DNA of 64,000 bases from Pseudomonas sp. PDM18 (GCF_014852585.1 NZ_JACVBX010000011.1:124001-188000); one strand, 5' to 3'; counted from the stretch's first letter, positions 42,169 through 53,586 are shown. The notes: a model not told the origin generated them from the sequence alone. Numbers and translations are program-made.

Positions 42169-43044
42169 ATGCCTCGCTCTCGATTTATGTCCACTGCCTT
42201 CCCCATTCTCATCCTGATCGTGTCCATGGCCTCGATCCAGACCGGAGCATCGGTCGCCAAGAGCCTGTTCCCGGTGCTCGGCGCCGAAGGCGTGACCTCC
42301 ATGCGCCTGATCTTCGCGGCCATCCTCCTGCTGGCGATCCTCCGCCCGTGGCGCACCTCGCTGCGTGGCAAGCCGCTCAGGCCGCTGTTCATCTATGGCG
42401 TAACCCTGGGCCTGATGAACCTGACCTTCTACATGGCGCTGCAGACCATTCCGCTGGGTGTTGCCGTGGCGCTGGAGTTCACCGGGCCGTTGGCGGTTGC
42501 GCTGTTCTATTCGCGCAAGCCCATCGACTTCCTGTGGATCGCCATTGCGGTGGTCGGCCTGGGCCTGCTGCTGCCGATAGCCGACTTCGGCCACGGCATC
42601 GATCCCAAGGGCGCCGCGCTGGCGCTGGGGGCGGGCGTCTGCTGGGGGCTCTACATCATCTTCGGCCAGCGCGCCGGTAACGACCTGGGCGCACAGGGCG
42701 CTGCGCTGGGTATCAGCATCGCGGCGATCTGCGTGGCGCCCATCGGCCTTGCGCACAGCGGCATGGCGCTGTTCGACATCAGCCTGTTCCCGGCGTTGCT
42801 GGGCGTGGCGATCCTCTCCAGCGCCTTGCCCTACACCCTGGAAATGGTGGCGCTGACTCGCCTGCCGGCGCGGACTTTCGGCACCCTGATGAGTATCGAG
42901 CCGGCCTTCGGCGCGCTGTCCGGCCTGGTGTTCCTGGGCGAGCAGCTGACTTCGCATCAGTGGATCGCCATCGGCGCGATAATCGTCGCCTCGGTGGGCA
43001 CGACGCTGAGCAGCCGGCCGAAGCCGGCGCTGGTTACCGACTGA
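42169..43044 (+). CDS. EamA/RhtA-like exporter
   Basis: 291 aa from ATG 42169 (ATG 42187 is an alternative; RBS is weak for both). About ten membrane helices. 'GASVAKSLFPVLGAEGVTSMR' and 'IPLGVAVALEFTGPLAVAL' are characteristic of the RhtA threonine/homoserine exporter branch of the DMT superfamily. Probably regulated by the divergent XRE-cupin repressor. Second regulator/DMT-exporter pair in the window, the other being Lrp/EamA at 23147-24608. Confidence 0.87.
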   Translation: MPRSRFMSTAFPILILIVSMASIQTGASVAKSLFPVLGAEGVTSMRLIFAAILLLAILRPWRTSLRGKPLRPLFIYGVTLGLMNLTFYMALQTIPLGVAVALEFTGPLAVALFYSRKPIDFLWIAIAVVGLGLLLPIADFGHGIDPKGAALALGAGVCWGLYIIFGQRAGNDLGAQGAALGISIAAICVAPIGLAHSGMALFDISLFPALLGVAILSSALPYTLEMVALTRLPARTFGTLMSIEPAFGALSGLVFLGEQLTSHQWIAIGAIIVASVGTTLSSRPKPALVTD

Positions 43045-43063
43045 TCCTCCCTGCGCTACGAAG

Positions 43064-43088
43064 AAGCCGCCCTTGGGCGGCTTTTTGC
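43064..43088 (+). terminator. Intrinsic terminator of the RhtA-like gene
   Basis: AAGCCGCC / GGCGGCTT stem with short loop and TTTGCTTTTG tract. Confidence 0.85.
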
Positions 43089-43134
43089 TTTTGTAGGATG
43101 GGTGGAGCGCAGTGTTTTTCCTGCACGACTCCCA

Positions 43135-43161
43135 AATAAAAAAGCCGCCCTCGGGCGGCTT
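43135..43161 (-). terminator. Intrinsic terminator of the MATE gene
   Basis: Minus-strand stem AAAGCCGCCC / GGGCGGCTTT followed by TTTATT, 17 bp beyond the MATE stop. Confidence 0.85.
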
Positions 43162-43177
43162 TCTGCGTTGTGGGCGA

Positions 43178-44581
43178 TCAGCCCGCCGTGCGCATCTCGT
43201 TCAGCACGATCTGCCGCCTGGCGCTGCGCGACAGGCGGATGCACAGCATCACCGCGGCGCAGGTCAGACCGACGATCAGGCCCTCCCACAGGCCGCGCGG
43301 GCCGGTGGGCTCCTGCAGCCAGTGGGTGAGGCCGAGGCTGTAGCCCACCGGCAGGCCGATGCCCCAGTAGGCGAACAGGGTCATGATCATGGTCGCGCGG
43401 GTGTCCTGGTAGCCGCGCAGGGCGCCGGCGGCAGTGACCTGTACGGCGTCGGAGAACTGGAACAGCGCCGAGAACACCAGCAGCGTGGCGGCCAGCGCCA
43501 GCACGTCCGGGTCCTGCGTATAGAGCCCGGCGATATGCTCACGCATCAGCAGCATGCCGCTGGCGGAAACGCAGGCGTACGCCAGTGCCGCGCCCATGCC
43601 CACGCCGGCAGCGAAACGAGCATCGCGCGGCGCACCGGCACCGAGCGACTGCCCCACGCGGACGGTCACGGCCATGGCCAGCGAGTAGGGGATCATGAAC
43701 ACCAGTGCGCTGAAGTTCAGCGCCACCTGGTGGCCCGCCACCACTTTCTCGCCGAGTTCGCCGATCAGCAGGGCGATCACCGAGAAGATGCTGGACTCGG
43801 CGAACACCGCGATGCCGATGGGCAGGCCGACCCCTACGAGGCTGCCGATCACCTGCGGCTTCGGCAGCTCCCAGTGGCTGAACAGCTGGCTCGGCTTGTA
43901 GACCTTCGCCCAGTTCACCCAGACCAGCATGCCCAGCAGCATGAACCACATCACCGAGCCGGTGGCCCAGCCGCAGCCGGGGCCGCCCAGCGCCGGGAAG
44001 CCGAGGTGGCCGTAGATCAGCACATAGTTGATCGGGATGTTCAGCATCAGTCCGCAGATGCCCAGCACCATGCTTGGCCGGGTGCGCCCCAGGCCATCGC
44101 TGAAGCAGCGCAGCACATGATACAGCGCCACCGCCGGCAGGCCGCAGGCGATGCCGCGCAGGTAGAAGCAGCTCGGCTCGATCAGCGCTTCCTCGACCTT
44201 CATCGCCCGCAGCACCGGCTCGGAGAGCAGCCACAGCGTCGCCCCCGCCAGCGGGCCGACCAGCAGCGCCAGCCACAGCGCCTGGCGCACCAGCGGGCCG
44301 GTGCCGGCCTGGTCGCCGGCGCCGTAGCGCTGGGCCACCTTGGCGGTGGTGGCGAGCAGGGTGCCGGTCATCAGCAGGAAGATCGGAATCCAGATCGAGT
44401 TGCCCAGTGCCACCGCGGCCAGATCGCGCGGGCCCACGCTGCCGGCCATCACCGCATCGACGAAGCCCATGGCGGTGGTTGCCAGCTGGGCGATCATGAT
44501 GGGCGCTGCGAGGGTCAGCAGTTCCTTGAGTTCGGTGGCGGTGCGCCGTCCGCGGGAGACGGGCTGGGTGAGGCTGGTCAC
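43178..44581 (-). CDS. MATE family multidrug efflux transporter (NorM-like)
   Basis: 467 aa with about 12 membrane helices. First-half '[24 protein letters not shown]' and '[22 protein letters not shown]' match NorM-type MATE pumps that export cationic drugs using Na+ or H+. The second half repeats the fold ('[21 protein letters not shown]'). Single gene divergent from pdxB; no local regulator. Homologous to P. aeruginosa PmpM in type, but orthology is not established from this sequence alone. Confidence 0.9.
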   Translation of the reverse strand: MTSLTQPVSRGRRTATELKELLTLAAPIMIAQLATTAMGFVDAVMAGSVGPRDLAAVALGNSIWIPIFLLMTGTLLATTAKVAQRYGAGDQAGTGPLVRQALWLALLVGPLAGATLWLLSEPVLRAMKVEEALIEPSCFYLRGIACGLPAVALYHVLRCFSDGLGRTRPSMVLGICGLMLNIPINYVLIYGHLGFPALGGPGCGWATGSVMWFMLLGMLVWVNWAKVYKPSQLFSHWELPKPQVIGSLVGVGLPIGIAVFAESSIFSVIALLIGELGEKVVAGHQVALNFSALVFMIPYSLAMAVTVRVGQSLGAGAPRDARFAAGVGMGAALAYACVSASGMLLMREHIAGLYTQDPDVLALAATLLVFSALFQFSDAVQVTAAGALRGYQDTRATMIMTLFAYWGIGLPVGYSLGLTHWLQEPTGPRGLWEGLIVGLTCAAVMLCIRLSRSARRQIVLNEMRTAG

Positions 44582-44724
44582 GGCTTTCCTTGGCAGAAGA
44601 AATGAACGGGAAGCCGGCCAGTTTAAGGGCTGTCCGCCCGGGCAGCAAAGCCTGGCGTGTGTGGCGCGGGACCGCGCGCAACGGCGCTGGTAAAGTAGCC
44701 GGTGACGATTTCTGGAGTCAGTCC

Positions 44725-45873
44725 ATGCGTATCCTTGCCGATGAAAATATTCCCCTGGTCGAAGCCTTCTTCGGCGCCCATGGCGACATCCGTCGCCTGC
44801 CCGGACGCGGGATCGACCGCGCCGCCCTGGGTGATGCCGAAGTATTACTGGTGCGCTCGGTGACGGACGTCAGCCGTGAGCTGCTCCAGGGCAGCCAGGT
44901 GAAGTTCGTCGGCACCTGCACCATCGGCACCGATCACTTGGACCTGGACTACTTCGCCGAGGCCGGCATCGCCTGGTCCAGCGCGCCGGGTTGCAACGCC
45001 CGCGGTGTGGTGGACTGGGTGCTGGGCAGCCTGCTGGCGCTGGCCGACGTACACGGCGCCAAGCTCTCCGAACGCCGCTATGGCGTGATCGGTGCCGGGC
45101 AGGTGGGTGGTCGCCTGGTGGATGTGCTGCGCGGATTGGGCTGGGACGTGCGCGTCTGCGACCCGCCGCGCGCCGCTGCCGAAGGGGGTGATTTCCGCAG
45201 CCTGGAAGAAGTGCTGCGCGAGTGCGACGTGATCAGCCTGCACACACCGTTGACCCGCGACGGCGACAACCCGACGCGCCACCTGATCGACGCGCAGCGC
45301 CTCAAGGCGCTGCGCCCCGGCACCTGGCTGATCAATGCCAGCCGAGGCGGGGTGGTCGACAACACGGCGCTGCGCATCCACCTGGAGTCCGGCGCGCATA
45401 TCGACGTGGCGCTGGACGTCTGGGAAGGCGAGCCGGAAGTGAACGTGCAACTGGCCCATCACTGCCGTATCGCCACCCCGCACATCGCCGGCTACAGCCT
45501 GGATGGCAAGTTGCGCGGCACGGCGCAGATCTACGAGGCGTTCTGCGCCTGGCAGCGTTGCGAGCCGGCCGTCGATCTCGACGACCTGCTGCCGGCGCAA
45601 TGGCTGGCCGAACTGAGTCTGAAAGAGGAATGCGACCCGGACTGGGCGCTGGCGATGCTCTGCCGCGCGGTGTACGACCCGCGCAGCGATGACGCCGATT
45701 TCCGTCGCAGTCTGATCGGAGACACCCAGACCCGGCGGGCGGCTTTCGACGCGCTGCGCAAGCACTACCCGCCGCGCCGGGAAATCACCGGGCTGTGGGT
45801 AGACATCCAGGGCGATTCGCCGCGCCTGGAAAGCCTGCTGACCGCGCTGGGGGCCAACCGGGTCGGGGAGTAG
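44725..45873 (+). CDS. pdxB: Erythronate-4-phosphate dehydrogenase
   Basis: 382 aa from ATG 44725 ('[17 protein letters not shown]'). D-2-hydroxyacid dehydrogenase fold: NAD motif '[12 protein letters not shown]', catalytic Arg in 'NASRGGVVD', Glu in 'VWEGEPEV', His in 'TPHIAGYS', plus the PdxB-specific C-terminal dimerisation domain. Second enzyme of DXP-dependent pyridoxal phosphate synthesis, oxidising 4-phosphoerythronate. PLP is also the cofactor of PhnW nearby, but no functional linkage is implied. Confidence 0.97.
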   Translation: MRILADENIPLVEAFFGAHGDIRRLPGRGIDRAALGDAEVLLVRSVTDVSRELLQGSQVKFVGTCTIGTDHLDLDYFAEAGIAWSSAPGCNARGVVDWVLGSLLALADVHGAKLSERRYGVIGAGQVGGRLVDVLRGLGWDVRVCDPPRAAAEGGDFRSLEEVLRECDVISLHTPLTRDGDNPTRHLIDAQRLKALRPGTWLINASRGGVVDNTALRIHLESGAHIDVALDVWEGEPEVNVQLAHHCRIATPHIAGYSLDGKLRGTAQIYEAFCAWQRCEPAVDLDDLLPAQWLAELSLKEECDPDWALAMLCRAVYDPRSDDADFRRSLIGDTQTRRAAFDALRKHYPPRREITGLWVDIQGDSPRLESLLTALGANRVGE

Positions 45874-45894
45874 GGCGTACGTGCTGCCGCGCTG

Positions 45895-46077
45895 TTATTC
45901 CGCTTGGCGGCGTGGCGGCTCGCAGGTCTTGTCCAGTTCCTGGCAGGCGCGCTGGATCATGTCTTCGGTAATCGGCACTTCACGGCCCTGGGCATCGATG
46001 ATCGAGCCGCCGACCGGCTGTTGCGGCTGGCGCGGAGTGGGGCGGGGGGCGGATTCACGGTGGGTTTGCAGGCTCAT
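45895..46077 (-). CDS. Small conserved Pseudomonas protein (PA1571-like)
   Basis: 60 aa from ATG 46077 (an in-frame ATG two codons earlier is possible). Disordered Pro/Gln-rich N-terminus, then the compact segment 'GGSIIDAQGREVPITEDMI' and 'ACQELDK', which I associate with the PA1571 small-protein family. Cytosolic, function unknown. Convergent with pdxB, 21 bp between stops. Confidence 0.6.
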   Translation of the reverse strand: MSLQTHRESAPRPTPRQPQQPVGGSIIDAQGREVPITEDMIQRACQELDKTCEPPRRQAE

Positions 46078-46324
46078 GGCCAATCTCCTCTACATCAGTG
46101 CATTGCAGTCTAGGCAGATCAGATGAAACCCCGGTGACAGAGGCGGCCAAGGGCAGCGCCTGAAAATCGTCACCGAAGACAGACGACCCGATCGCTCGCA
46201 GATTGCGTGCCAATCGCGAGGTCCCCGGTCGTTTGCTTGTCGTTATAGTCAGTGGAGTTGCCGCTTCCCTGGTCCGACCCGGCGTTGCGCCGGTGGTTCG
46301 AAGAAGTTTCCCTCGAGGTTGAGT

Positions 46325-47464
46325 ATGGACAGGATTCGCATAGGGCTGATCATCAATCCGCTGGCCGGTATCGGCGGCCCGACCGCGCTCAAGGGCAGCG
46401 ATGGCGTGGCCGCGCTGGCCCTGGCCCGCGGCGCCGAACCACGGGCGGCGGAACGCACGCGGGTTGCCCTGGAGCACCTGCTGCCGGTGCGCGAGCGCCT
46501 GGAGTTCCTCACCTTTCCCGGCCCGATGGGCGCCGACCTGCTGGCGGACATGGGCTTCGCCCATCGCCTGGTTGGGGCGCTGGAGAAAGAGCAGAGCAGC
46601 GCGGCGGATACCCGTCACGCCGTGCAGGCGCTGCAGGAGGCCGGCGTGGCGCTGATTCTCTTTGCCGGTGGCGACGGCACCGCGCGGGATGTGGCCGAGG
46701 TGGCCCGCGAAGGCCAGCCGGTGCTGGGCATTCCCGCCGGGGTGAAGATCCATTCCGGGGTCTACACCATCAGCCCGCGCGCGGCCGGGGAGCTGGCGCG
46801 GCGGCTGGTGGATGGCGGGCTGGTGCGCCTGACCCAGGGTGAAGTGCGCGATCTCGACGAAGCCGCGCTGCGTGAGGGACGCGTCGCCGCGCGCTGGTAC
46901 GCCGAACTGACGGTGCCCGAGGAAGGCCACTTCATGCAGCACGTGAAGCAGGCCGGCATGGAGACCGAGGAGCTGGTGCTCGCCGATCTCGCCGCCTGGC
47001 TGGAGGACAGCTGGGAGGACGATGTGCGTTACGTCTTCGGCCCCGGCTCGACGCTGCACGGGCTGGCTGCCGACCTGCACCTGGACACCACCCTGCTGGG
47101 CGTGGATGTGATCGAGAACGGCGAAGTGATCGCCCGCGACGTCACCGAGGCGCAGCTGTTCGAGCTGGTGGACGGGCACCCGGCCTTCCTGCTGGTGACT
47201 GCCATCGGTGGTCAGGGCCACATTCTTGGGCGCGGCAACCAGCAGATCAGCCCGCGCGTGCTGCGCGCCATCGGCATCGAGCGACTGCGGGTGATTGCCA
47301 CCAAGCGCAAGCTCGGCACCCTCGAGGGCCGGCCGCTGCTAGTGGACAGTGGTGACGCCGGGCTGGACGCGAGCTTCCCGGCGGCAGTGCGGGTGTGGGC
47401 GGGCTACAAGGAAGAGCTGCTCTATCCGCTGGGTTGGGGCAGCGAAGACGAGCTGCCAGCGTAG
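46325..47464 (+). CDS. ATP-NAD kinase family protein
   Basis: 379 aa from ATG 46325; a TTG two codons earlier is not preferred. NAD-kinase/diacylglycerol-kinase-like fold with the 'GGDGTARD' nucleotide motif (115-122) and N-terminal 'GLIINPLAGIGG'. It is longer than canonical NadK and has a distinct C-terminal domain ('VTAIGGQGHILGRGNQQISP'), so it belongs to the AcoX-like branch of unknown substrate. The stop codon TAG lies inside a GTAGGGCG repeat. Confidence 0.82.
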   Translation: MDRIRIGLIINPLAGIGGPTALKGSDGVAALALARGAEPRAAERTRVALEHLLPVRERLEFLTFPGPMGADLLADMGFAHRLVGALEKEQSSAADTRHAVQALQEAGVALILFAGGDGTARDVAEVAREGQPVLGIPAGVKIHSGVYTISPRAAGELARRLVDGGLVRLTQGEVRDLDEAALREGRVAARWYAELTVPEEGHFMQHVKQAGMETEELVLADLAAWLEDSWEDDVRYVFGPGSTLHGLAADLHLDTTLLGVDVIENGEVIARDVTEAQLFELVDGHPAFLLVTAIGGQGHILGRGNQQISPRVLRAIGIERLRVIATKRKLGTLEGRPLLVDSGDAGLDASFPAAVRVWAGYKEELLYPLGWGSEDELPA

Positions 47465-47497
47465 GGCGAATGACGCCTGAGACGTTATCCGCCCTAC
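47461..47497. repeat. GTAGGGCG palindrome, single form
   Basis: GTAGGGCGAATGACGC...GTTATCCGCCCTAC. The repeat supplies the TAG stop of the NAD-kinase-like gene (47462-47464). Confidence 0.8.
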
Positions 47498-47644
47498 GGG
47501 TGTGGTGGTGCTGGCATCCATAAGGCCGCACGCGGTGAGATCGGGGCCGAGAAAACTCAACAACCACTCCTCGGCACGGTGGTGCAGGTAACCAAGCCTG
47601 ATCTAGACTCCTTCGCTCCGTGAAACCGGAAGAGGGGGCAGGGC

Positions 47645-48046
47645 ATGCATTCGGGCGGTTGTCTGTGCGGCGCGGTGCGCTACGAAATCAGCGGTGAGCT
47701 GGCGCCGATCCAGGTCTGCCATTGCAGTCAGTGCCGCAAGGCGCAGGGCGGGCCGTTCGCCACCAATATCCCGGTGCAGCGCTCGGCGTTCCGCCTGCTC
47801 AGCGGTGAGTCAGCGCTGGCCGAGCACCGTGCCACGCCGGAAAAGAAACGGGTCTTCTGCAGCACCTGCGGCTCACCGATCTACAGCGCTCGTGATGCGC
47901 TGCCGGAAACATTGCGCGTGCGTGCGGGAACCCTGGACGAGCCTTTGCGGACAAAGCTCGAAGCGCATTACTACGTCGATTCCCGCGCCAATTGGTGGCC
48001 GCTGGAGGACAATCTGCCCCGCTACGGCGGTGCCAAGCCGGGATAA
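47645..48046 (+). CDS. GFA family protein (glutathione-dependent formaldehyde-activating fold)
   Basis: 133 aa. Zinc ligands fit the family: Cys6-x-Cys8, Cys25-x-Cys27-x2-Cys30 and Cys72-x2-Cys75. Mss4-like fold. The founding member condenses glutathione and formaldehyde, but most bacterial GFA proteins have no demonstrated reaction. Followed 49 bp later by the saccharopine-dehydrogenase-like gene; likely one unit. Confidence 0.88.
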   Translation: MHSGGCLCGAVRYEISGELAPIQVCHCSQCRKAQGGPFATNIPVQRSAFRLLSGESALAEHRATPEKKRVFCSTCGSPIYSARDALPETLRVRAGTLDEPLRTKLEAHYYVDSRANWWPLEDNLPRYGGAKPG

Positions 48047-48095
48047 AGGAGCTGGCCCCGCCAGCAGCAGTCAGGGAGTTACAGGGTCAGTGGGA

Positions 48096-49211
48096 ATGGA
48101 ACGGAAATTTCGCGTGCTGGTGCTCGGCGGTTACGGCAACTTCGGCAGCCTGATCGTCCGCCGCCTGAGCGGCATCGACGGCGTCCGCGTGCTGGTGGGC
48201 GGGCGCGACCAGCGCCGCGCCAATGAACTCGCCGCGCAGGTGGGCGGCGAGCCGGTATGCCTGGACATGAACCAGCCGACGCTGGCCGGTCGCCTCAATG
48301 AACTGAAGGTCGACCTGGTGATTTCCACCGCAGGACCTTTCCAGGGCCAGGACTACCGCGTTGCCCGCGCCGCCATCGGCGCCCGCGCGCACTACATCGA
48401 CCTGGCCGACGCCCGCCAGTTCGTCTGCGGCATCCAGGAACTCGACCGCGCCGCGCGCAGCGCCGGGGTGCTGGTGTGCAGCGGCGCCAGCTCGGTACCC
48501 GCGCTGGCCGCCTCGGTGATCGACGAACTGCTGCCACGCTTCCAGCGCCTGGACAGCATCCATCACGGCATCAGCTCATCGGCGAAGATTCCCGGCCAGG
48601 CCACGGTCTCCGCGGTGCTGGGCTATTGTGGCAAGCCATTGCGCCAGTGGCGCCAGGGCCGCTGGCAGGACGTGCATGGCTGGCAAGGACTTAATCACCA
48701 CCGTTTTCCCGCCCCACTGGGCAAACGCTGGCTGGCCCACTGTGATGTACCGGACCTCGACCTGTTCCCGCAGCGCTACCCCGGCGTGCGGGACGTGCGT
48801 TTCTCCGCCGGTCTCGGCCTGAAGCTCACCCAGTTCGGCACCTGGGGCCTGTCGTGGCTGGTGCGTGCGGGACTGGTGAAGGATGCCGCGCGCCTGGGCG
48901 CCGGTCTGCATCGCATGGCCGTGGCGATGGAGCCGTTGGGCGACGGGCGCAGCGGCATGTTCGTCCACCTGCAGGGCATCGATGGTGAAGGCAAACCGCT
49001 GGCGCTGTGTTGGGAAATCCTCGCGCAGCAGGACCATGGCCCGAACATCCCCTGCATGGCGGCGGTGGCGCTGGCACGCAAGCTGGCCGCCGGGCAGCTG
49101 CGGCAGCGCGGCGCGACTCCCTGTATCGGCCTGCTCACCACGGATGAATACGTGGCGGAACTGGAAGGGCTGGACATCTCCCACGGTCTGCGCGAGCTGG
49201 CTGTGCACTGA
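48096..49211 (+). CDS. Saccharopine dehydrogenase family NAD(P)-binding protein
   Basis: 371 aa from ATG 48096; GTG 48090 is an alternative. N-terminal Rossmann motif 'VLVLGGYGNFGSLIVRRL' (GxGxxG-like) and 'VDLVISTAGPFQGQDYRVARAA', typical of saccharopine-dehydrogenase-like oxidoreductases. C-terminal half has short hydrophobic stretches as in membrane-associated members. Substrate unknown. Confidence 0.82.
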   Translation: MERKFRVLVLGGYGNFGSLIVRRLSGIDGVRVLVGGRDQRRANELAAQVGGEPVCLDMNQPTLAGRLNELKVDLVISTAGPFQGQDYRVARAAIGARAHYIDLADARQFVCGIQELDRAARSAGVLVCSGASSVPALAASVIDELLPRFQRLDSIHHGISSSAKIPGQATVSAVLGYCGKPLRQWRQGRWQDVHGWQGLNHHRFPAPLGKRWLAHCDVPDLDLFPQRYPGVRDVRFSAGLGLKLTQFGTWGLSWLVRAGLVKDAARLGAGLHRMAVAMEPLGDGRSGMFVHLQGIDGEGKPLALCWEILAQQDHGPNIPCMAAVALARKLAAGQLRQRGATPCIGLLTTDEYVAELEGLDISHGLRELAVH

Positions 49212-49217
49212 TCACAG

Positions 49218-49237
49218 ACTGTTGCCCAAGCAACAGT
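49218..49237. promoter_or_regulatory. SfnR-type upstream activator site 1
   Basis: Perfect dyad ACTGTTGCCCAAGCAACAGT (TGTTG-N6-CAACA core at 49220-49235). Core starts exactly 31 bp before site 2, three helical turns, on the same DNA face. Confidence 0.7.
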
Positions 49238-49250
49238 CGATCAGCAGCGT

Positions 49251-49266
49251 TGTTGCCTGAGTGACA
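49251..49266. promoter_or_regulatory. SfnR-type upstream activator site 2
   Basis: TGTTGCCTGAGTGACA. Shares TGTTGCCTGA with the site upstream of sfnG (56161-56176, minus strand). Confidence 0.65.
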
Positions 49267-49318
49267 TGAAACGCCGGAAAAACCGGCTGAAGTGCCCGAA
49301 AATCATACATTTCCCTGT

Positions 49319-49334
49319 TGGTACGGCCCTTGCT
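49319..49334 (+). promoter_or_regulatory. Sigma54 promoter of msuE-msuD-msuC-sfnR
   Basis: TGGTACG-GCCC-TTGCT matches the -24/-12 consensus TGGCACG-N4-TTGCW at all but one position. Predicted start near 49345, about 32 nt before the msuE ATG. The activator is expected to be the SfnR-like protein encoded at the end of the operon. Confidence 0.8.
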
Positions 49335-49376
49335 CAAGGCTTCTGTACCTAGCGCAACAGTCAACAGGGAAAACCC

Positions 49377-49934
49377 ATGACCAGCCCCATCAAAGTGGTC
49401 GCCGTCTCCGGCGGCACCTATCGCCCCTCGCGCACCCTGGTGCTCACCCAGGCCGTGCTCGACGCCCTCGGCGGACAGCTTCCGGTGCAAGCCCAGATCA
49501 TCGAACTGGCCGACATCGCCCGCCCGCTGGGTGCTGCGCTGTCGCGCCAGGAGCTCTCTGCCGAGCTGGAAGCCACCCTGCGCGAGATCGAGACCGCCGA
49601 CCTGCTGGTGGTTGCCTCGCCGGTCTACCGCGGCTCCTATCCAGGCCTGCTTAAGCACCTGTTCGACCTGGTAGACATGAACGCCCTGATCGACACCCCG
49701 GTGCTGCTCGCGGCCACCGGCGGCAGCGAGCGCCACGCGTTGGTTCTCGACCACCAGCTGCGCCCGCTGTTCAGCTTCTTCCAGTCGATCACGCTGCCGA
49801 TCGGCGTGTATGCCAGCGAAGCGGATTTCGCCAACTACCAGATCACCAGCGATACCCTGCGCGCCCGCATCCAGCTGGCCGCCGAGCGCGCCGCGCCGCT
49901 GTTCGCCCGCCCGCAATTGCGCAAGACCGCCTGA
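49377..49934 (+). CDS. msuE: NADH-dependent FMN reductase MsuE
   Basis: 185 aa flavodoxin-like reductase ('[21 protein letters not shown]', '[19 protein letters not shown]'). It supplies FMNH2 to the downstream monooxygenases MsuD and MsuC. First gene of the sigma54-dependent organosulfur operon; msuD starts 10 bp after its stop. Confidence 0.93.
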   Translation: MTSPIKVVAVSGGTYRPSRTLVLTQAVLDALGGQLPVQAQIIELADIARPLGAALSRQELSAELEATLREIETADLLVVASPVYRGSYPGLLKHLFDLVDMNALIDTPVLLAATGGSERHALVLDHQLRPLFSFFQSITLPIGVYASEADFANYQITSDTLRARIQLAAERAAPLFARPQLRKTA

Positions 49935-49944
49935 GGAGCCCGCG

Positions 49945-51090
49945 ATGAACGTGTTCTGGTTCCTGCCCACCCACGGCGATGGCCACTTCCTCGGCACCAG
50001 CGAGGGCGCACGCCCGGTGTCGCTGCCTTATCTGAAGCAGATCGCCCAGGCCGCCGATTCCCTCGGCTACTACGGCGTACTGATTCCCACCGGCCGTTCC
50101 TGCGAGGACTCCTGGGTCGTAGCCTCGGCCTTGGCGCCGCTGACCGAGCGCCTGCGCTATCTGGTGGCGATTCGTCCTGGCATCATTTCGCCGACCGTGT
50201 CCGCGCGCATGGCCGCGACCCTGGATCGCCTCTCCGGCGGCCGGCTGCTGATCAATGTGGTCACCGGGGGTGACCCGGATGAAAACCGTGGCGATGGCAT
50301 CCACCTCAGCCACGCCGAGCGCTATGAAGTCACCGACGAATTCCTGCGCATCTGGCGCCGCGTGCTGCAGGGCGAATCGGTGGACTTCGCCGGCAAGCAC
50401 CTGCAGGTGGAGAACGCCAAGGCGCTCTATCCGCCGATCCAGAAGCCCTATCCGCCACTGTATTTCGGTGGTTCCTCGGCCGAAGCCCACGACCTGGCTG
50501 CCGAGCAGGTGGACGTCTACCTGACCTGGGGCGAGCCGCCGCAGGCGGTCGCTCAGAAGATCGCCGACGTGCGCGAGAGGGCCGCGAAGCAGGGTCGCAG
50601 CGTGAAGTTCGGCATCCGCCTGCACGTGATCGTCCGCGAAACCGCTGAAGAGGCCTGGCAGGCCGCCGACAAGCTGATCGCCAACATCTCCGACGAGACC
50701 ATCGCCAACGCGCAGAAATCCTTCGCCCGCTTCGACTCCGAAGGCCAGCGGCGGATGGCCGCGCTGCACGGCGGGCGCCGCGACCAGCTGGAAATCTACC
50801 CCAACCTCTGGGCCGGCGTCGGCCTGGTGCGTGGCGGCGCCGGCACCGCGCTGGTGGGCGATCCGCAGCAGGTTGCCGAGCGCATCAAGGAGTACGCGGA
50901 CCTGGGGATAGACAGCTTCATCTTCTCCGGCTACCCGCATCTGGAAGAGGCCTACCGCTTCGCCGAACTGGTGTTCCCGTTGCTGCCCGAGCCCTATGCG
51001 AGCCTGGCCGGGCGCGGGGTGACCAACCTCACCGGGCCCTTCGGCGAAATGATCGCCAACGACGTGTTGCCCGGACGTAAAGCCGGCTGA
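49945..51090 (+). CDS. msuD: FMNH2-dependent alkanesulfonate monooxygenase
   Basis: 381 aa from ATG 49945. Luciferase-like TIM barrel with SsuD/MsuD landmarks '[14 protein letters not shown]', '[22 protein letters not shown]', '[10 protein letters not shown]' and 'YFGGSSAEA'. Desulfonates alkanesulfonates (methanesulfonate in P. aeruginosa MsuD) to aldehyde and sulfite with FMNH2 and O2. Closely resembles SsuD too, so substrate length preference is not certain. Confidence 0.9.
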   Translation: MNVFWFLPTHGDGHFLGTSEGARPVSLPYLKQIAQAADSLGYYGVLIPTGRSCEDSWVVASALAPLTERLRYLVAIRPGIISPTVSARMAATLDRLSGGRLLINVVTGGDPDENRGDGIHLSHAERYEVTDEFLRIWRRVLQGESVDFAGKHLQVENAKALYPPIQKPYPPLYFGGSSAEAHDLAAEQVDVYLTWGEPPQAVAQKIADVRERAAKQGRSVKFGIRLHVIVRETAEEAWQAADKLIANISDETIANAQKSFARFDSEGQRRMAALHGGRRDQLEIYPNLWAGVGLVRGGAGTALVGDPQQVAERIKEYADLGIDSFIFSGYPHLEEAYRFAELVFPLLPEPYASLAGRGVTNLTGPFGEMIANDVLPGRKAG

Positions 51091-51162
51091 ACCGGCGCAC
51101 CGCGCCCCGACTTGCCGGGCATGGGCCCGGCTTGCCCTGAACAGACTCAAGAGGAAGAGCGC

Positions 51163-52343
51163 GTGAATGCCAAGACGCATCTCGACGCACAGACACCTGG
51201 GCAGATAGCCCAGCGCCTGGCCGCGGGCTTCGCCGAAACCGCCGCCGAGCGCGACATCCGTGGCGGCACGCCGAAGACCGAGCGCGACGCGCTGCGCCAG
51301 AGCGGCCTGCTGTCGCTGATCATCCCCAGCGAATATGGCGGCCTGGGCGCCGACTGGAGCACCACGCTGGATATCGTCCGTCAGTTCGCCGTGGTCGACA
51401 GCTCCATCGCCCACGTATTCGGTTTCCAGCATCTGATGCTGGCCACCGTGCGCCTGTTTTCCCGCCCCGAGCAGTGGCAGCCATGGTTTGAGCTGACCGC
51501 GCGCAACCAATGGTTCTGGGGCAACGCACTCAACCCGCTGGATACTCGCACGGTGTCGCGCACCTTCGCCGGTTGGCGTGAGTTTTCCGGGCGCAAGAGC
51601 TTCTGCTCCGGCGCGCTGGATTCGCAGATGCTCATCGCCTCGGCGCTGGACGGCGAGGGCGGCAAGCTGCTGATCGCCGCCATCCCCACCGCGCGCAGCG
51701 GCATCAGCCTGGCCCACGACTGGGACAACATGGGCCAGCGCCAGACCGACAGCGGCAGCGCCACCTTCGAGCGGGTGCGGGTGGAGGAGAGCGAGCTGTT
51801 GCTCGACCCTGGCCCGCTGAGCACGCCTTTCGCCTGCCTGCGCCCGCTGATCGCCCAGCTGATCTTTACCCATGTCTTCCTCGGCATCGCCGAAGGTGCA
51901 TTCGAAGAGGCGCGGCAGTACACGCTCAAGGAAGCCCGCCCATGGTTCCGTTCCAGCGCTGCGACGGTGGGAGAAGACCCCTACGTGCTCGCGCACTACG
52001 GCGAGTTCTGGGTCGGCCTGGAAAGCACGCGCCTGCTGGTGCGCCGTGCTGCGCAACTGCTCGACGAGGCCTGGAGCAGAGGGGCTGCACTGGACGCCGA
52101 GGAGCGTGGGCGTCTGGCCGTGGCCATTGCCACCGCCAAGGTCGCGGCGACCCGCAACGGACTGGAGATCTGCAACCGCCTGTTCGAAGTCACCGGCGCG
52201 CGCTCCACCCATGCGGCGCTGCGCATCGACCGCTACTGGCGCAACCTGCGCACACAGACGCTGCACGACCCGGTGGACTACAAGGTCCGCGAACTGGGCG
52301 ACTGGGCGCTGAACCAGCAACTGCCGCAACCGACTTTCTACTC

Positions 52344-52347
<4 letters not shown>
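51163..52347 (+). CDS. msuC: FMNH2-dependent methanesulfinate monooxygenase MsuC (acyl-CoA dehydrogenase fold)
   Basis: 394 aa from GTG 51163 with a GAGGAAGAG RBS; an ATG-less upstream extension is rejected. Acyl-CoA-dehydrogenase-like flavoprotein of the DszC/SfnB group: 'LIIPSEYGGLGADWSTTLDIV', 'YWRNLRTQTLHDPVDYK' near the C-terminus with the conserved Arg and His. Family member MsuC oxidises methanesulfinate to methanesulfonate. Ends overlapping sfnR by 4 bp. Confidence 0.87.
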
Positions 52348-53462
<1,115 letters not shown>

Positions 53463-53586
53463 GCCGGTCCGTTCAGGCCCGTCTATTTGGAGGTATTCGC
53501 CGCGGGCCACTGATCCACGGCAACGAAACCGGCCAGTGGCCAGCCTAGACTCCGGGACCGCCCATCCCTCGCGAAAGGAGTCTTCC

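Noticed and set aside
49843-52329. 828-codon open frame on the minus strand across msuD and msuC
   Set aside because: Composition is that of a complementary-strand shadow and msuD/msuC on the plus strand are well conserved.
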